A DNA stretch of 64,000 nucleotides, from assembly GCA_946555465.1 (NCBI GenBank), contig CAMNST010000013.1, positions 1 to 64,000 on the forward strand, written 5' to 3'. Position numbers and translations under genes: made by a program. A model generated the notes under the pieces. It worked only from the letters and a program-made list of their open reading frames with translations. It ran no database searches and had not been told where the DNA came from. This document shows positions 9,064-18,659 of this stretch, one piece after another (position 1 is the stretch's first letter; each line of letters starts with the position of its first letter). Source of the stretch: an uncultured Clostridia bacterium. GTDB taxonomy: Bacteria; Bacillota; Clostridia; Oscillospirales; Acutalibacteraceae.

Positions 9064-9928
9064 ATAATCTGTTTATTGCATTAATAACTTTTTTCTTGTC
9101 TGCCGACCATAGGGGAGAAATAAGATCTTTTTTTGCTCCGTCTCCTGTTAATCTGTGAATCACAACGTTATCGGGTATAACTTCAACACAGGCGTTAAGC
9201 ACGTCAAGATATTCTTCCATCGTCAGTGTTCTGAATCTGCCTTTTTCAAAATCTTCTGCAAGGTCTGTGCCTTTCAAAACATGAAGCAGTTGCAGTTTTA
9301 TTCCGTCAACTCCTTTGCTGCAAACATATTTTACACTCTGAATCATATCGCTTTTTGTTTCATTCGGCAAACCTAAAATGATGTGTGCAACAATGTTTAT
9401 GTTTATGGCTTTTAAATCTTTTACCGCTTTGTCAAAAACCTCAAGTTCATATCCCCGTCTTATGTAGTCGGAACTCTTTTTGTGTATTGTTTGTAAACCG
9501 AGTTCAACAAAAACAGGTTTGATTTTATTAATTTCGTCAAGAAGTGTTAATACATCACTGCCTAAACAGTCGGGTCTTGTTGCAATGGAAAGAGCAACGA
9601 TATCGGGGTGATTAAGTGCCTCGTAATATTTTTCTTTCAGCACATCAACAGGTGCATATGTATTGGTAAACGCCTGAAAATAAGCAATGTATTTTCCGCT
9701 TTTTATTTTTTTTGCAACTCTTTTTTTGCCCTCTTCAATCTGATTGTAAATGGAAAGGTTTCTGTTTTCGGCAAAATCACCGCTGCCGCCCGCCGAGCAG
9801 AAAATGCACCCGCCTGTTGCGATTGTTCCGTCTCTGTTAGGGCAGGTAAATCCTGCATCAAGGCTTATTTTATATACCTTTTCGCCGAACGTATTTTTCA
9901 GGTAATTGTTAAGACTGTAATATTTCAT
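9062..9928 (-). CDS. TIGR01212-family (YhcC-like) radical SAM protein
   Basis: SLDAGFTCPNRDGTIATGGCIFCSAGGSGDF Cys motif; VFVELGLQTIHKKSSDYIRRGYE. Confidence 0.87.
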   Translation of the reverse strand: MKYYSLNNYLKNTFGEKVYKISLDAGFTCPNRDGTIATGGCIFCSAGGSGDFAENRNLSIYNQIEEGKKRVAKKIKSGKYIAYFQAFTNTYAPVDVLKEKYYEALNHPDIVALSIATRPDCLGSDVLTLLDEINKIKPVFVELGLQTIHKKSSDYIRRGYELEVFDKAVKDLKAININIVAHIILGLPNETKSDMIQSVKYVCSKGVDGIKLQLLHVLKGTDLAEDFEKGRFRTLTMEEYLDVLNACVEVIPDNVVIHRLTGDGAKKDLISPLWSADKKKVINAINRL

Positions 9929-10700
9929 AAAAATCTCTCAGACTGTTTTCATTTCCGCAGACAAAAGAAGTTATTTTATCTGCATCAATATTTTCTTTTT
10001 CAAAAGTGTATGCCATGCCGCCTGCTTCACTGAGAATAACATATGCCCCGGCCCAGTCCCACGGGCGAAGAATCATTTCAAAGTATAAATCGACCTTTCC
10101 GCTTGCAACATAGCATATGTCAAGCGCTGCCGAACCGCCGCGCCTCACTTCTATTGCCCGGTAAAAAACTTTTTCTGTCAGTTCAAATGTTTTGTGTGCA
10201 AGTTCGTGTTCATAAGGACAGGTGCCGAAAAGCACAAGGCTTTTGTCAATACCGCAGTCAGATACGCTGATTTTTTTACCGTTCAGATATGCGCCTTTTC
10301 CTTTTTCGGCATAAAACAGATTATTCAAATCAGGGTCAAGCACAACGCCTATAATAAATTCCCTGTCTTTTGCAAGGGCAACGCTGATTGCGCTGTGCTG
10401 AAATTTTTTGATAAAATTTGTTGTTCCGTCAATAGGGTCAATAACAAAGCAGTATCCGTCCGTAAGGGTTTTATTGCCTTCGCCCTCCTCGCCGAGAAAG
10501 GTGCAGCCCGGAACAATTTTTTCAAGTTCTTCAAAAAGAAAGTCCTGTATCATCTTATCGTATTTTGTGACAAGGTTAACAGCCGAACCTTTATCTTCAA
10601 TTCCTAAATCGTCATCGGCACTGCGGTATATTTCGCCTGCCTTTTTAACTGCTGTTATAATTTTGTTGAGTATTTCACTGTTATGATTCATTTGTTTCAC
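9909..10700 (-). CDS. Inositol monophosphatase family protein
   Basis: FLGEEGEG, DPIDGTTNF and RPWDWAGAYVILSEAGG signatures. Confidence 0.9.
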   Translation of the reverse strand: MKQMNHNSEILNKIITAVKKAGEIYRSADDDLGIEDKGSAVNLVTKYDKMIQDFLFEELEKIVPGCTFLGEEGEGNKTLTDGYCFVIDPIDGTTNFIKKFQHSAISVALAKDREFIIGVVLDPDLNNLFYAEKGKGAYLNGKKISVSDCGIDKSLVLFGTCPYEHELAHKTFELTEKVFYRAIEVRRGGSAALDICYVASGKVDLYFEMILRPWDWAGAYVILSEAGGMAYTFEKENIDADKITSFVCGNENSLRDFYEILQS

Positions 10701-10849
10701 CTTTTTTTATTATACTATATCACAAAATAGAAAATAAAAAAATATGATTTTCATTTTATTTATTATTGACTTAAATCTGTGCGTAGTTTAAAATTAAAAA
10801 GTATAATATTTATGTAATTTTTATCGTATTTTTAATATGGAGTGATTTC

Positions 10850-12220
10850 ATGAAAGTATTTCTTAGTTGTCTTGTCTGCAGAATTGTTACTTTTATTCTG
10901 CAGAAACTTGGCAGGGGTGCAACCTCAATGCCGGGTAAAGTTGCCCTGAAGGTTAAACGTAATGTGCTTGCTGACCTTTCAAAGAATGTTAAAGTTATTA
11001 TCGTAACGGGTACAAACGGAAAAACCACCTCCTGCCGAATTCTTGAAGAAGGGCTTAAAAGGGCAGGCAAGTCCTATTTTATCAATAAATCGGGTGCAAA
11101 CCTTATCACAGGCGTTACCGCTTCGTTTATTATGAATTCAACAATTACAGGCAAAAACACAAAAGAGTATGCCATTGTTGAGTGTGATGAAAATGCTTTT
11201 AAAGAGGTTTCAAGATATATCCGTGCCGATGTTATTCTGGTAACGAATGTTTTTCGTGACCAACTTGACAGATATGGTGAAGTTACCCATACGCTTAACG
11301 CCATTAAAGAGTCTGTTAAAAATCTTCCCAATGCGGTTGTATGCCTTGATGCCGACTGTTCGCTTACTTATTCAATGTCTAAGGAAATACCAAATAAAAT
11401 TATTACTTTCGGCGTTAATGTTCCTTTTGATAAAAATGCAAAGGCCCCGGAAATTTCAGATGCCAAATACTGCATTTTCTGTAAAAATGAATATGATTAC
11501 ACTTATCATACTTATGGTCATCTCGGTGGTTTTGTCTGCTCAAAATGCGGTTATGCAAGACCAAATCCCGACTATGCAATAACATCTGTTGCAGAGTTAA
11601 AGCAGAATCATTCCATCGTTGTTGCCAATCTTAACGGCAATGAAAATTTGTTTAAAGTTAATATCGGCGGTGCCTATAACATTTATAATGCCATTGGCTG
11701 TGTTGCTGCTTTGTCTGCTGCCGGAATTGACGAAAGAATCATAATCAACGCCATTGAAAATTTCAACGGTGCTTTCGGCAGAATGGAACAGTTTGAGAGC
11801 GGTGATCATAAAATTAATGTTATTCTTGTAAAAAATCCGGCAGGTTTCAGCCAGACTATGAATTTCATTTCATCTGTTGAAGATGATTTTACTATGATTA
11901 TCAGCCTGAACGATAACGGTGCCGACGGCAGAGACATCAGTTGGATATGGGATGTTGATTTCGGCGGAATTTTTGAAAAGAGCAATCTTAAGAAAATTTA
12001 TGTGTCGGGAAAACGCTGCTATGATATGGCAATCCGTGTAAAATATGAAGGCGTCGGTGACAGGGAAATAAATGTAATTGAAAATGAGGATTATGAAAAA
12101 CTTGTTGATATTGCTACAAGCCAGGGCAGAGATGTCTATATTGTGCCTACCTACACTTCTATGATGACAATGCGCCCTGTAATTGCCAAAAGACTCGGCG
12201 GAAAGGAGTTCTGGGAATGA
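10850..12220 (+). CDS. murT: Lipid II isoglutaminyl synthase subunit MurT
   Basis: Mur ligase P-loop VTGTNGKTTSCRIL, internal CxxC (YCIFC, VCSKCGYARPNPDY), overlaps gatD. Confidence 0.88.
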   Translation: MKVFLSCLVCRIVTFILQKLGRGATSMPGKVALKVKRNVLADLSKNVKVIIVTGTNGKTTSCRILEEGLKRAGKSYFINKSGANLITGVTASFIMNSTITGKNTKEYAIVECDENAFKEVSRYIRADVILVTNVFRDQLDRYGEVTHTLNAIKESVKNLPNAVVCLDADCSLTYSMSKEIPNKIITFGVNVPFDKNAKAPEISDAKYCIFCKNEYDYTYHTYGHLGGFVCSKCGYARPNPDYAITSVAELKQNHSIVVANLNGNENLFKVNIGGAYNIYNAIGCVAALSAAGIDERIIINAIENFNGAFGRMEQFESGDHKINVILVKNPAGFSQTMNFISSVEDDFTMIISLNDNGADGRDISWIWDVDFGGIFEKSNLKKIYVSGKRCYDMAIRVKYEGVGDREINVIENEDYEKLVDIATSQGRDVYIVPTYTSMMTMRPVIAKRLGGKEFWE

Positions 12221-12939
12221 TTATAAAAATAGCACACCTTTACCCCGATATGCTCAATCTTTACGGCGACCGGGGAAATATCATTGCCCTTACGCAGCGT
12301 ATGAATGCGCGCGGCATTGATGTTCAGACAGATGCAATAACCATGGGCAAATCTTTCAATTCAGATGATTACGACATTCTTTTTATCGGCGGCGGTCAGG
12401 ATTTTGAGCAGGATGTACTGCTTGATGACTTGAAAAGGGGCAAAGATACCGAAATCAGCAAAGCAATCCACGGCGGAAAAGTTATGCTCGCAATCTGCGG
12501 CGGATATCAGATGCTCGGTAAGTATTATAAAACTTATGACGGCAAAAAACTTGAATATATGGGTGCCCTTGATTTCTACACCGAAGGCAAAGAAGAACGT
12601 ATGATAGGAAACTATGCCTTCAAAACAAAAGAGGGAATTGAGGTTGTGGGATTTGAAAACCACAGCGGAAGAACCTATCTCGGCAAAGGCATTGAGCCGC
12701 TTGGCAGAGTTATAAAAGGCTATGGCAATAACGGCGAAGATAAAACAGAGGGAATCAGATTTAAAAATACTTTTGCAACATATTCTCACGGTCCTGTTCT
12801 TCCAAAAAACCCGCAGTTTGCCGACTTGCTGATCTCAAAAGCGATTGAAAACAAATACGGCAAAACCGAACTTGCTTCTCTTGATGATACGCTTGAGGCG
12901 AAAGCAAGAAAACAGGTTATGAAACTCTATATAAAATAG
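12217..12939 (+). CDS. gatD: Lipid II isoglutaminyl synthase glutaminase subunit GatD
   Basis: Class I GATase VMLAICGGYQMLG; IAHLYPDMLNLYGDRGN; coupled to murT. Confidence 0.88.
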   Translation: MIIKIAHLYPDMLNLYGDRGNIIALTQRMNARGIDVQTDAITMGKSFNSDDYDILFIGGGQDFEQDVLLDDLKRGKDTEISKAIHGGKVMLAICGGYQMLGKYYKTYDGKKLEYMGALDFYTEGKEERMIGNYAFKTKEGIEVVGFENHSGRTYLGKGIEPLGRVIKGYGNNGEDKTEGIRFKNTFATYSHGPVLPKNPQFADLLISKAIENKYGKTELASLDDTLEAKARKQVMKLYIK

Positions 12940-12946
12940 TTTATAA

Positions 12947-12973
12947 AAAGGCTTGATTTTTCAGGCCTTTTTT
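12947..12973 (+). terminator. Intrinsic terminator after gatD
   Basis: aaaggcttga-tttt-tcaggccttttttt. Confidence 0.65.
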
Positions 12974-12981
12974 GTTATAAT
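12953..12981 (+). promoter_or_regulatory. Promoter for rpsB-tsf, overlapping the gatD terminator
   Basis: TTGATT (12953-12958), 17 nt, TATAAT (12976-12981). Confidence 0.55.
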
Positions 12982-13100
12982 GCTTACGCATTCGTGAAAA
13001 TGAACGCGAATACACACATAAACGGATTAAGCCTTAGGTGATTTTTTGGGCTTTTGCCATATCCGTTTGTGGAGGATTAACCTTAAAGGAGGAAATTATA

Positions 13101-13835
13101 ATGGCAAATGTAGTTTCAATGAAACAACTCTTAGAAGCAGGTGTTCATTTCGGACATCAGACAAGAAGATGGAACCCTAAAATGGCTGAATACATCTTCA
13201 CAGAACGTAACGGTATTTACATCATCGACCTTCAGAAGACTGTAAAAAAACTCGATGAAGCATATATGTTCGTTCGTGACCTCGCTGCAGAAGGCGGCTC
13301 AATCATTTTTGTAGGCACAAAGAAGCAGGCTCAGGAATCTGTTAAAGAAGAGGCTGAACGCTGTGCAATGCCTTACGTTAACGCTCGTTGGCTCGGCGGT
13401 ATGCTTACAAACTTCAAAACAATCCGCGGCAGAGTTGCACGTCTTGCTCAGTTAAAGGCTATGCGTGAAGACGGTACTTTTGATCTTCTTCCTAAAAAAG
13501 AAGTTGTAGGTCTTGAACTTGAAATTGAAAAACTTGAAAAATATCTCGGCGGTATCACTGAAATGAAGAAGATTCCTAACGCTATGTTTATCGTAGACCC
13601 ACGTAAGGAAAGAATCGCTGTTTCAGAGGCTCAGAAATTAGGTTTACCTATTGTTGCTATTGTTGATACAAACTGTGATCCTGATGAAATTGACTACGTT
13701 ATCCCGGGTAACGATGATGCTATCCGTGCAGTAAAACTTATTGCCGGTGCAATGGCTAACGCTGTTATCGAAGGTCGTGACGGTCAGGATACTGCTGAAG
13801 AAACTGCTGAGGCAGCAGAAGAAAAAGCAGAATAA
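13101..13835 (+). CDS. rpsB: 30S ribosomal protein S2
   Basis: [50 protein letters not shown] aaggagg before ATG 13101. Confidence 0.97.
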   Translation: MANVVSMKQLLEAGVHFGHQTRRWNPKMAEYIFTERNGIYIIDLQKTVKKLDEAYMFVRDLAAEGGSIIFVGTKKQAQESVKEEAERCAMPYVNARWLGGMLTNFKTIRGRVARLAQLKAMREDGTFDLLPKKEVVGLELEIEKLEKYLGGITEMKKIPNAMFIVDPRKERIAVSEAQKLGLPIVAIVDTNCDPDEIDYVIPGNDDAIRAVKLIAGAMANAVIEGRDGQDTAEETAEAAEEKAE

Positions 13836-13875
13836 TTTAAACTAAATAAAATATCTCGTTAAGGAGGAAATTATA

Positions 13876-14814
13876 ATGGCATTTACAGCACAGGATGTAA
13901 AGGCTCTTCGTGAGAAGACAGGCGTTGGCATGATGGAGTGCAAAAAGGCACTTACAGAGGCTGACGGTGATATGGATAAAGCAATAGACTTTCTTCGTGA
14001 AAGAGGTCTTGCTGCAGCAGCAAAGAAGGCTACAAGAATTGCTGCAGAGGGTGTAGTTCTCCCTTATTATGACAGCGAAGCAAAGAAGGGTGTTGTTGTT
14101 GAGGTAAACTCAGAAACAGACTTTGTTGCTAAAAATGAAAAGTTTATGGATTTCGTAACAGGCGTTGCAAAAACAATTATTGCTGCTGACCCTGCTGATG
14201 TTGAAACCCTCTGCAATTCAGAGTTCAACGGCACAGGCAGAACAGTTACCGAAACCCTTAACGACCTTGTTCTTGCAATCGGTGAAAATATGAAAGTTCG
14301 CCGCTTTGAAAGAATGGACGGTATTGTTTCAACATATATCCACGGCGGCGGTTCAGTTGGTGTTATGATTGGATTTGACGTTGCTGATGAATCAAAAGCA
14401 AATGACGAAGCATTTGTTGCTATGGGCAAGAACATTGCAATGCAGATTGCTGCAATGAATCCTGCTTACCTTGATAAGGCTTCCGTTCCTGCTGATGTTG
14501 TTGAGCATGAAAAAGGAATCCTTGCTGCTCAGATGAAAGAAGATCCTAAAATGGCTTCAAAGCCGGAAGCAGTTCTTGCAAAGATTGCTGAAGGTAAAAT
14601 GGGCAAGTATTATTCGGAAAACTGCCTTGTTGAACAGGAATTTGTTCGTTCAGACCTTTTCAAGGGTTCTGTTAAAGGCTATATCGATTCAGTTGCCAAA
14701 GAACTCGGCACAGAAATCACTGCAACAGGCTTCATCCGTATGATGAAGGGCGACGGTCTCGAGAAGAGAGAAGAAAACTTCGCAGAAGAAATTGCAAAGC
14801 AGATTAACGGTTAA
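13876..14814 (+). CDS. tsf: Elongation factor Ts
   Basis: VKALREKTGVGMMECKKALTEADGDMDKAIDFLRERGLAAAAKKA. Confidence 0.97.
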   Translation: MAFTAQDVKALREKTGVGMMECKKALTEADGDMDKAIDFLRERGLAAAAKKATRIAAEGVVLPYYDSEAKKGVVVEVNSETDFVAKNEKFMDFVTGVAKTIIAADPADVETLCNSEFNGTGRTVTETLNDLVLAIGENMKVRRFERMDGIVSTYIHGGGSVGVMIGFDVADESKANDEAFVAMGKNIAMQIAAMNPAYLDKASVPADVVEHEKGILAAQMKEDPKMASKPEAVLAKIAEGKMGKYYSENCLVEQEFVRSDLFKGSVKGYIDSVAKELGTEITATGFIRMMKGDGLEKREENFAEEIAKQING

Positions 14815-14827
14815 TTTAATACTTTTC

Positions 14828-14855
14828 AGAGCATCTCATTTGAGGTGCTCTTTTT
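14828..14855 (+). terminator. Intrinsic terminator after tsf
   Basis: agagcatctca-ttt-gaggtgctcttttt. Confidence 0.75.
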
Positions 14856-14856
14856 G

Positions 14857-14885
14857 TTTACAAAATTCAGACGGTATGCTATTAT
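14857..14885 (+). promoter_or_regulatory. Promoter following the tsf terminator
   Basis: TTTACA (14857-14862), 17 nt, TATTAT (14880-14885). Confidence 0.5.
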
Positions 14886-14904
14886 AAAAGAAAAGGGTGT
14901 TTTT

Positions 14905-15399
14905 ATGAAACGCAATAAGTGGTGGTATATCCCGTTAAGCGTATTCGGTTATTTGGCTGTGCTGGCGGTGTTGTATTATATTCTGTTTTTTGGTGAGTTT
15001 ATTTTGTTTGAGGGCAGCTGGGGCGGCAATATTATTGATTTTTTTGTGATGCTGTTCAACAGTATGGTATATCTTGCATGCTCAATTATTTATGGATATT
15101 TTGTGTTGCCTGCAATTACGGATAAAATCCAAATCAGCAAAAAAACGGCAATTTTTTTAATATCTGTGCTTTTTATCATCCTTTCAGCTGCCGTGTGTAT
15201 TTTAATAAGCATTGACAGTTCTTCAGATGTGTATCATTTCTTCTATGAACGAATTATATTCTATTGGGCGCCGATAATCGAATATGTTTTGTACTATACA
15301 AATCAGTATATAGCCGGTGTATGTGTATTTATTGTTAATGCTGTTGCTCCTATATGCTTTATGCTTGGTATAAAAAGCAAAAACGATAAAGCAATTTAA
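14905..15399 (+). CDS. Hypothetical multi-pass membrane protein
   Basis: Several hydrophobic segments; ATG 14905 (MKRNKWWYIPLSVFGYLAVLAVLYYILFF). Confidence 0.6.
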   Translation: MKRNKWWYIPLSVFGYLAVLAVLYYILFFGEFILFEGSWGGNIIDFFVMLFNSMVYLACSIIYGYFVLPAITDKIQISKKTAIFLISVLFIILSAAVCILISIDSSSDVYHFFYERIIFYWAPIIEYVLYYTNQYIAGVCVFIVNAVAPICFMLGIKSKNDKAI

Positions 15400-15483
15400 T
15401 TTGTTTTTGTGAAAGAAAAGCGGATAAATTTTCTGCTTTCTATCGAGGGTTAGGTTGATTTATGGCTTTTATTGGAGTGTATT

Positions 15484-15942
15484 ATGTGTGATATTTGTAA
15501 AACCATTGAAAAATCAATCCGTGGAGATAATCCATATTTTGTTAAAGAATTGAAAGCAGGTATAGTTGTGCTTGGCTGGAATCAGCATTTTTACGGTTAT
15601 ACACTGTTTATGTGCAAACAGCACACGACTGAACTTTATGACCTTGAGCCTGATTTTCAAGCGGAATACTTAAAGGAAATGGTTATAGTTGCCGAGGCAG
15701 TTGCAAAAGCCTTTGGTGCTGATAAAATGAATTATGAATGTTTGGGCAACGGAGATACGCATCTGCATTTTCATTTATTTCCTCGTGTTAACGGTGACTT
15801 GGGTGAATACGGAAATAATGGTAAAGGTCCTGTTTGGTGGTTACCTCAAAATATTATGTGGAGTGATGATAATATTCCGTGCGAAAATAGACTTGAAAGT
15901 ATGAAATTAAAACTGAATTCGGAACTTGATAAATTGCTTTGA
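15484..15942 (+). CDS. HIT family protein
   Basis: C-terminal His triad NGDTHLHFHLFPR; N-terminal CDIC. Confidence 0.82.
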   Translation: MCDICKTIEKSIRGDNPYFVKELKAGIVVLGWNQHFYGYTLFMCKQHTTELYDLEPDFQAEYLKEMVIVAEAVAKAFGADKMNYECLGNGDTHLHFHLFPRVNGDLGEYGNNGKGPVWWLPQNIMWSDDNIPCENRLESMKLKLNSELDKLL

Positions 15943-15965
15943 GGAATAATCGGAATATAAATCCG

Positions 15966-15994
15966 TTGACATTATATCAATATTTTGATATAAT
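15966..15994 (+). promoter_or_regulatory. TA-module promoter with perfect palindromic operator
   Basis: TTGACA (15966-15971), 17 nt, TATAAT (15989-15994); palindrome ATTATATCAA-TATT-TTGATATAAT (15971-15994). Confidence 0.75.
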
Positions 15995-16024
15995 TTGAGT
16001 ATAATAATAATGGAGGTGAGTTTG

Positions 16025-16288
16025 ATGCCAACAATCAGACCAAGTGCGGATTTAAGAAATAGTTACAATGAAATCTCACAATTCTGCCACGAATATGCAG
16101 AGCCGGTATTCATAACAAAGAATGGCAAAGGTGATCTCGCTGTTCTCAGTATTGAAGCGTACGAAAAACTTTGCGGTAAATTTGAATTGTATAGTCTATT
16201 GAATGAAGGACTGCTGGCAGAAAAAGCAGGCAACACAAAACCTTTTGATGATGTCATAAATGATTTGAGAAAGGGATTAAATGCCTGA
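16025..16288 (+). CDS. Type II antitoxin, Phd/YefM family
   Basis: IRPSADLRNSYNEISQFCHEYAEPVFITKNGKGDLAVLSIEAYEKL. Confidence 0.85.
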   Translation: MPTIRPSADLRNSYNEISQFCHEYAEPVFITKNGKGDLAVLSIEAYEKLCGKFELYSLLNEGLLAEKAGNTKPFDDVINDLRKGLNA

Positions 16289-16605
16289 TGTATAAAATTA
16301 TTGTAACTGATCCTGCACAAAAGGATTTGCAAAATGCAGTTTCATATATTTCAAATGAATTAAAAAACAAACAGGCTGCGTTTCATCTTCTTGACCTTGT
16401 TGAAGAAACTGTTAAATCATTAAGCGATATGCCTGAAAGATATGCAGTTGTTGATGATGAAATTCTTTCAAGAGAAGGTTTCAGATTCATACCAATTAAG
16501 AATTATCTTTTGTTTTATATTGTTCGTAAAGATACTCAAACTGTAGTCATTCAGCGTTTTCTTTATGCGAGAAGAGATTGGATGAATATTTTGAAAATAA
16601 ATTAG
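16288..16605 (+). CDS. Type II toxin, RelE/ParE family
   Basis: MYKIIVTDPAQKDLQNAVSYISNEL...NYLLFYIVRKDTQTVVIQRFLYARRDW; overlaps antitoxin stop (TGATG). Confidence 0.85.
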   Translation: MYKIIVTDPAQKDLQNAVSYISNELKNKQAAFHLLDLVEETVKSLSDMPERYAVVDDEILSREGFRFIPIKNYLLFYIVRKDTQTVVIQRFLYARRDWMNILKIN

Positions 16606-16727
16606 TTTGGTGGCTATGAAAAAGAGATGTGTTTAATCTGCTTTTAAAACGCGTAAATTAAAATTGAGGCAGCCGATGAATTGAATGATGCGGACACACC
16701 GGGTTTAAGCCGAATTTGAAATCTTTT

Positions 16728-16752
16728 TTGCAAAGCAGATTAACGGTTAATT
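16728..16752 (+). repeat. 25-bp exact copy of the tsf 3' end (other copy 14792-14816)
   Basis: ttgcaaagcagattaacggttaatt present at both places. Confidence 0.9.
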
Positions 16753-16753
16753 C

Positions 16754-16786
16754 AAAACGGCTATCTTTTGATAGCCGTTTTTTTAC
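16754..16786 (+). terminator. Intrinsic terminator
   Basis: aaaacggctatc-tttt-gatagccgttttttt. Confidence 0.8.
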
Positions 16787-16804
16787 TGCACTATTGAGGT
16801 GTTT

Positions 16805-17431
16805 ATGAATCAAAAAAATTATTGGAATTCAGTTGCAAACGAAAAAAATTTTACAACCACATTTAAGAAAGAGGAATTTTCTGAATTTGCAGATAAAGAT
16901 GCTGAAATTCTTGATGTAGGCTGTGGCTATGGCAGAACCATGAACGAATTATACCATGCCGGCTATAAAAATCTTATTGGTGCTGACACCGCAATAGAAA
17001 TGATTAACCGCGGCAAGAGAGAATTTCCGTATCTTAAGTTTGTAAAAAGCGATGATAAATTGCCTTTTGATAATGACACTTTTGATGCAGTTATCTTATT
17101 CGGTGTTCTGTGTTCGGTTGTAAATGAAGATATGCAGCGCAGTTTGCTTAATGAAATTAAAAGAGTTTTAAAACCCGATGGGATTATTTATGTCAATGAT
17201 TTTCTGATTAATACAAGTATTCCTTATAAACTGCGTTATAAGAAATTTGAAAAAGAATTTGGCACATATGGCATTTTCAGACTTGATGACGGCGGCGTTT
17301 TAAGACATCACACAGAAGACTATATTTTAAATCTTCTTTCTGATTTTCAAAGACTGAAATATAAAAAATTAAAGTTTAAAACCGTGAGTGGAAATATTTC
17401 GAACGGATTTTATTTTATCGGAAGAAAATAG
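16805..17431 (+). CDS. Class I SAM-dependent methyltransferase
   Basis: ILDVGCGYGRTMNELYHAGYKNLIGADTA; IKRVLKPDGIIYVNDF. Confidence 0.82.
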   Translation: MNQKNYWNSVANEKNFTTTFKKEEFSEFADKDAEILDVGCGYGRTMNELYHAGYKNLIGADTAIEMINRGKREFPYLKFVKSDDKLPFDNDTFDAVILFGVLCSVVNEDMQRSLLNEIKRVLKPDGIIYVNDFLINTSIPYKLRYKKFEKEFGTYGIFRLDDGGVLRHHTEDYILNLLSDFQRLKYKKLKFKTVSGNISNGFYFIGRK

Positions 17432-17458
17432 TGTGATAATAAGGGTTTTGGTGATGAG

Positions 17459-17911
17459 ATGGGAAGAGAAATTGTTGAATTAACAAATATGTGTATGATT
17501 TATGATAATGACGGAAATATTCTTGTTCAGAATAAAATCGGCAAAAGTTGGGGTGGGGTCACTTTCCCCGGCGGTCACATAGAGCATAATGAAAGTTTTC
17601 ATGATTCCGTTATCCGTGAAGTTAAGGAAGAAACAGGGCTTGACATAAGAAATCCTAAACTTTGCGGAATAAAACATTGGGTTATATCTAAAAAATCAAG
17701 ATATATTGTTTTGTTGTATAAGACAAATGAATTCAGCGGCAATCTTTCTTCTTCTGAAGAAGGAGATGTTTTCTGGATAAAGAAATCAGAACTGAATAAC
17801 TATAGGTTGGCAGACGGTTTTGATGTAATGTTCAGAGTTTTTGATGATGATAACCTAAGTGAATTTATTGAAGTTAAAGAAAAAAGTGAATGGGTTAAAT
17901 ATATTTATTGA
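17459..17911 (+). CDS. NUDIX hydrolase
   Basis: Nudix box GGHIEHNESFHDSVIREVKEETGLDI. Confidence 0.88.
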   Translation: MGREIVELTNMCMIYDNDGNILVQNKIGKSWGGVTFPGGHIEHNESFHDSVIREVKEETGLDIRNPKLCGIKHWVISKKSRYIVLLYKTNEFSGNLSSSEEGDVFWIKKSELNNYRLADGFDVMFRVFDDDNLSEFIEVKEKSEWVKYIY

Positions 17912-17945
17912 TATAATCAGGTGTTTTTTAGGTGAGGATATTTTT

Positions 17946-18575
17946 ATGATTCATATTAAAGACGGTGACAAAATTTTATTTTTAGGTGACAGTATAACAG
18001 ATAAAAATTTCAATCGAAAGTTTGCTTATAAAATTCATGGTGCAAATATTTATGCACTGCAGGCTGCAAAACAACTGAAAAAGAAACATAAAAAACTTAC
18101 GTTTTTTTACAAGGGTATTGCATCCAATCGTACATATCACCTTTATGACCGATTAACAAAGGATTGTATAGAGTTAAAACCTGATGTGATTGTTATGCTT
18201 ATAGGAGTTAATGACGCATGGGAACATTATGTACCCGAGCAGTATCCGCCTCTTGTAAGACCTATGGAGCCGCATATGAGAGAGATTTACAGGCGTCTGA
18301 AGGCAGAATTACCGGCTGCTGAACTTCTTGTTCTTTTGCCGTTTCTTATAGATGCCGTACCTGAAAAGGCGCCGTTTCATAAAACGCTTGATGAATACAG
18401 AACCGTGCTTGCCGATATGGCAGAGGAAAACGGTGCGCAGATTATAGATTTGCAGGCAGTGTTTTATGAAAAACAGAAGTGCATTGAGTCTGTAAAACTT
18501 GCCGTAGACGGTGTTCACCCAACCAATTTAGGACATAGGATTATTTCCGAGGAGATACTGAAAGTGTTAGATTAA
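17946..18575 (+). CDS. SGNH/GDSL hydrolase family protein
   Basis: ILFLGDSITDKN, MLIGVNDAW, DGVHPTNLGHRI; ATG 17946. Confidence 0.85.
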   Translation: MIHIKDGDKILFLGDSITDKNFNRKFAYKIHGANIYALQAAKQLKKKHKKLTFFYKGIASNRTYHLYDRLTKDCIELKPDVIVMLIGVNDAWEHYVPEQYPPLVRPMEPHMREIYRRLKAELPAAELLVLLPFLIDAVPEKAPFHKTLDEYRTVLADMAEENGAQIIDLQAVFYEKQKCIESVKLAVDGVHPTNLGHRIISEEILKVLD

Positions 18576-18659
18576 ACGGAAAATATAGAATTATTTTATC
18601 AATGAAATCAATTTTTAATACAAGAATAAATTTGTCATCAGTTAAAGAGGTAAGAAAAT

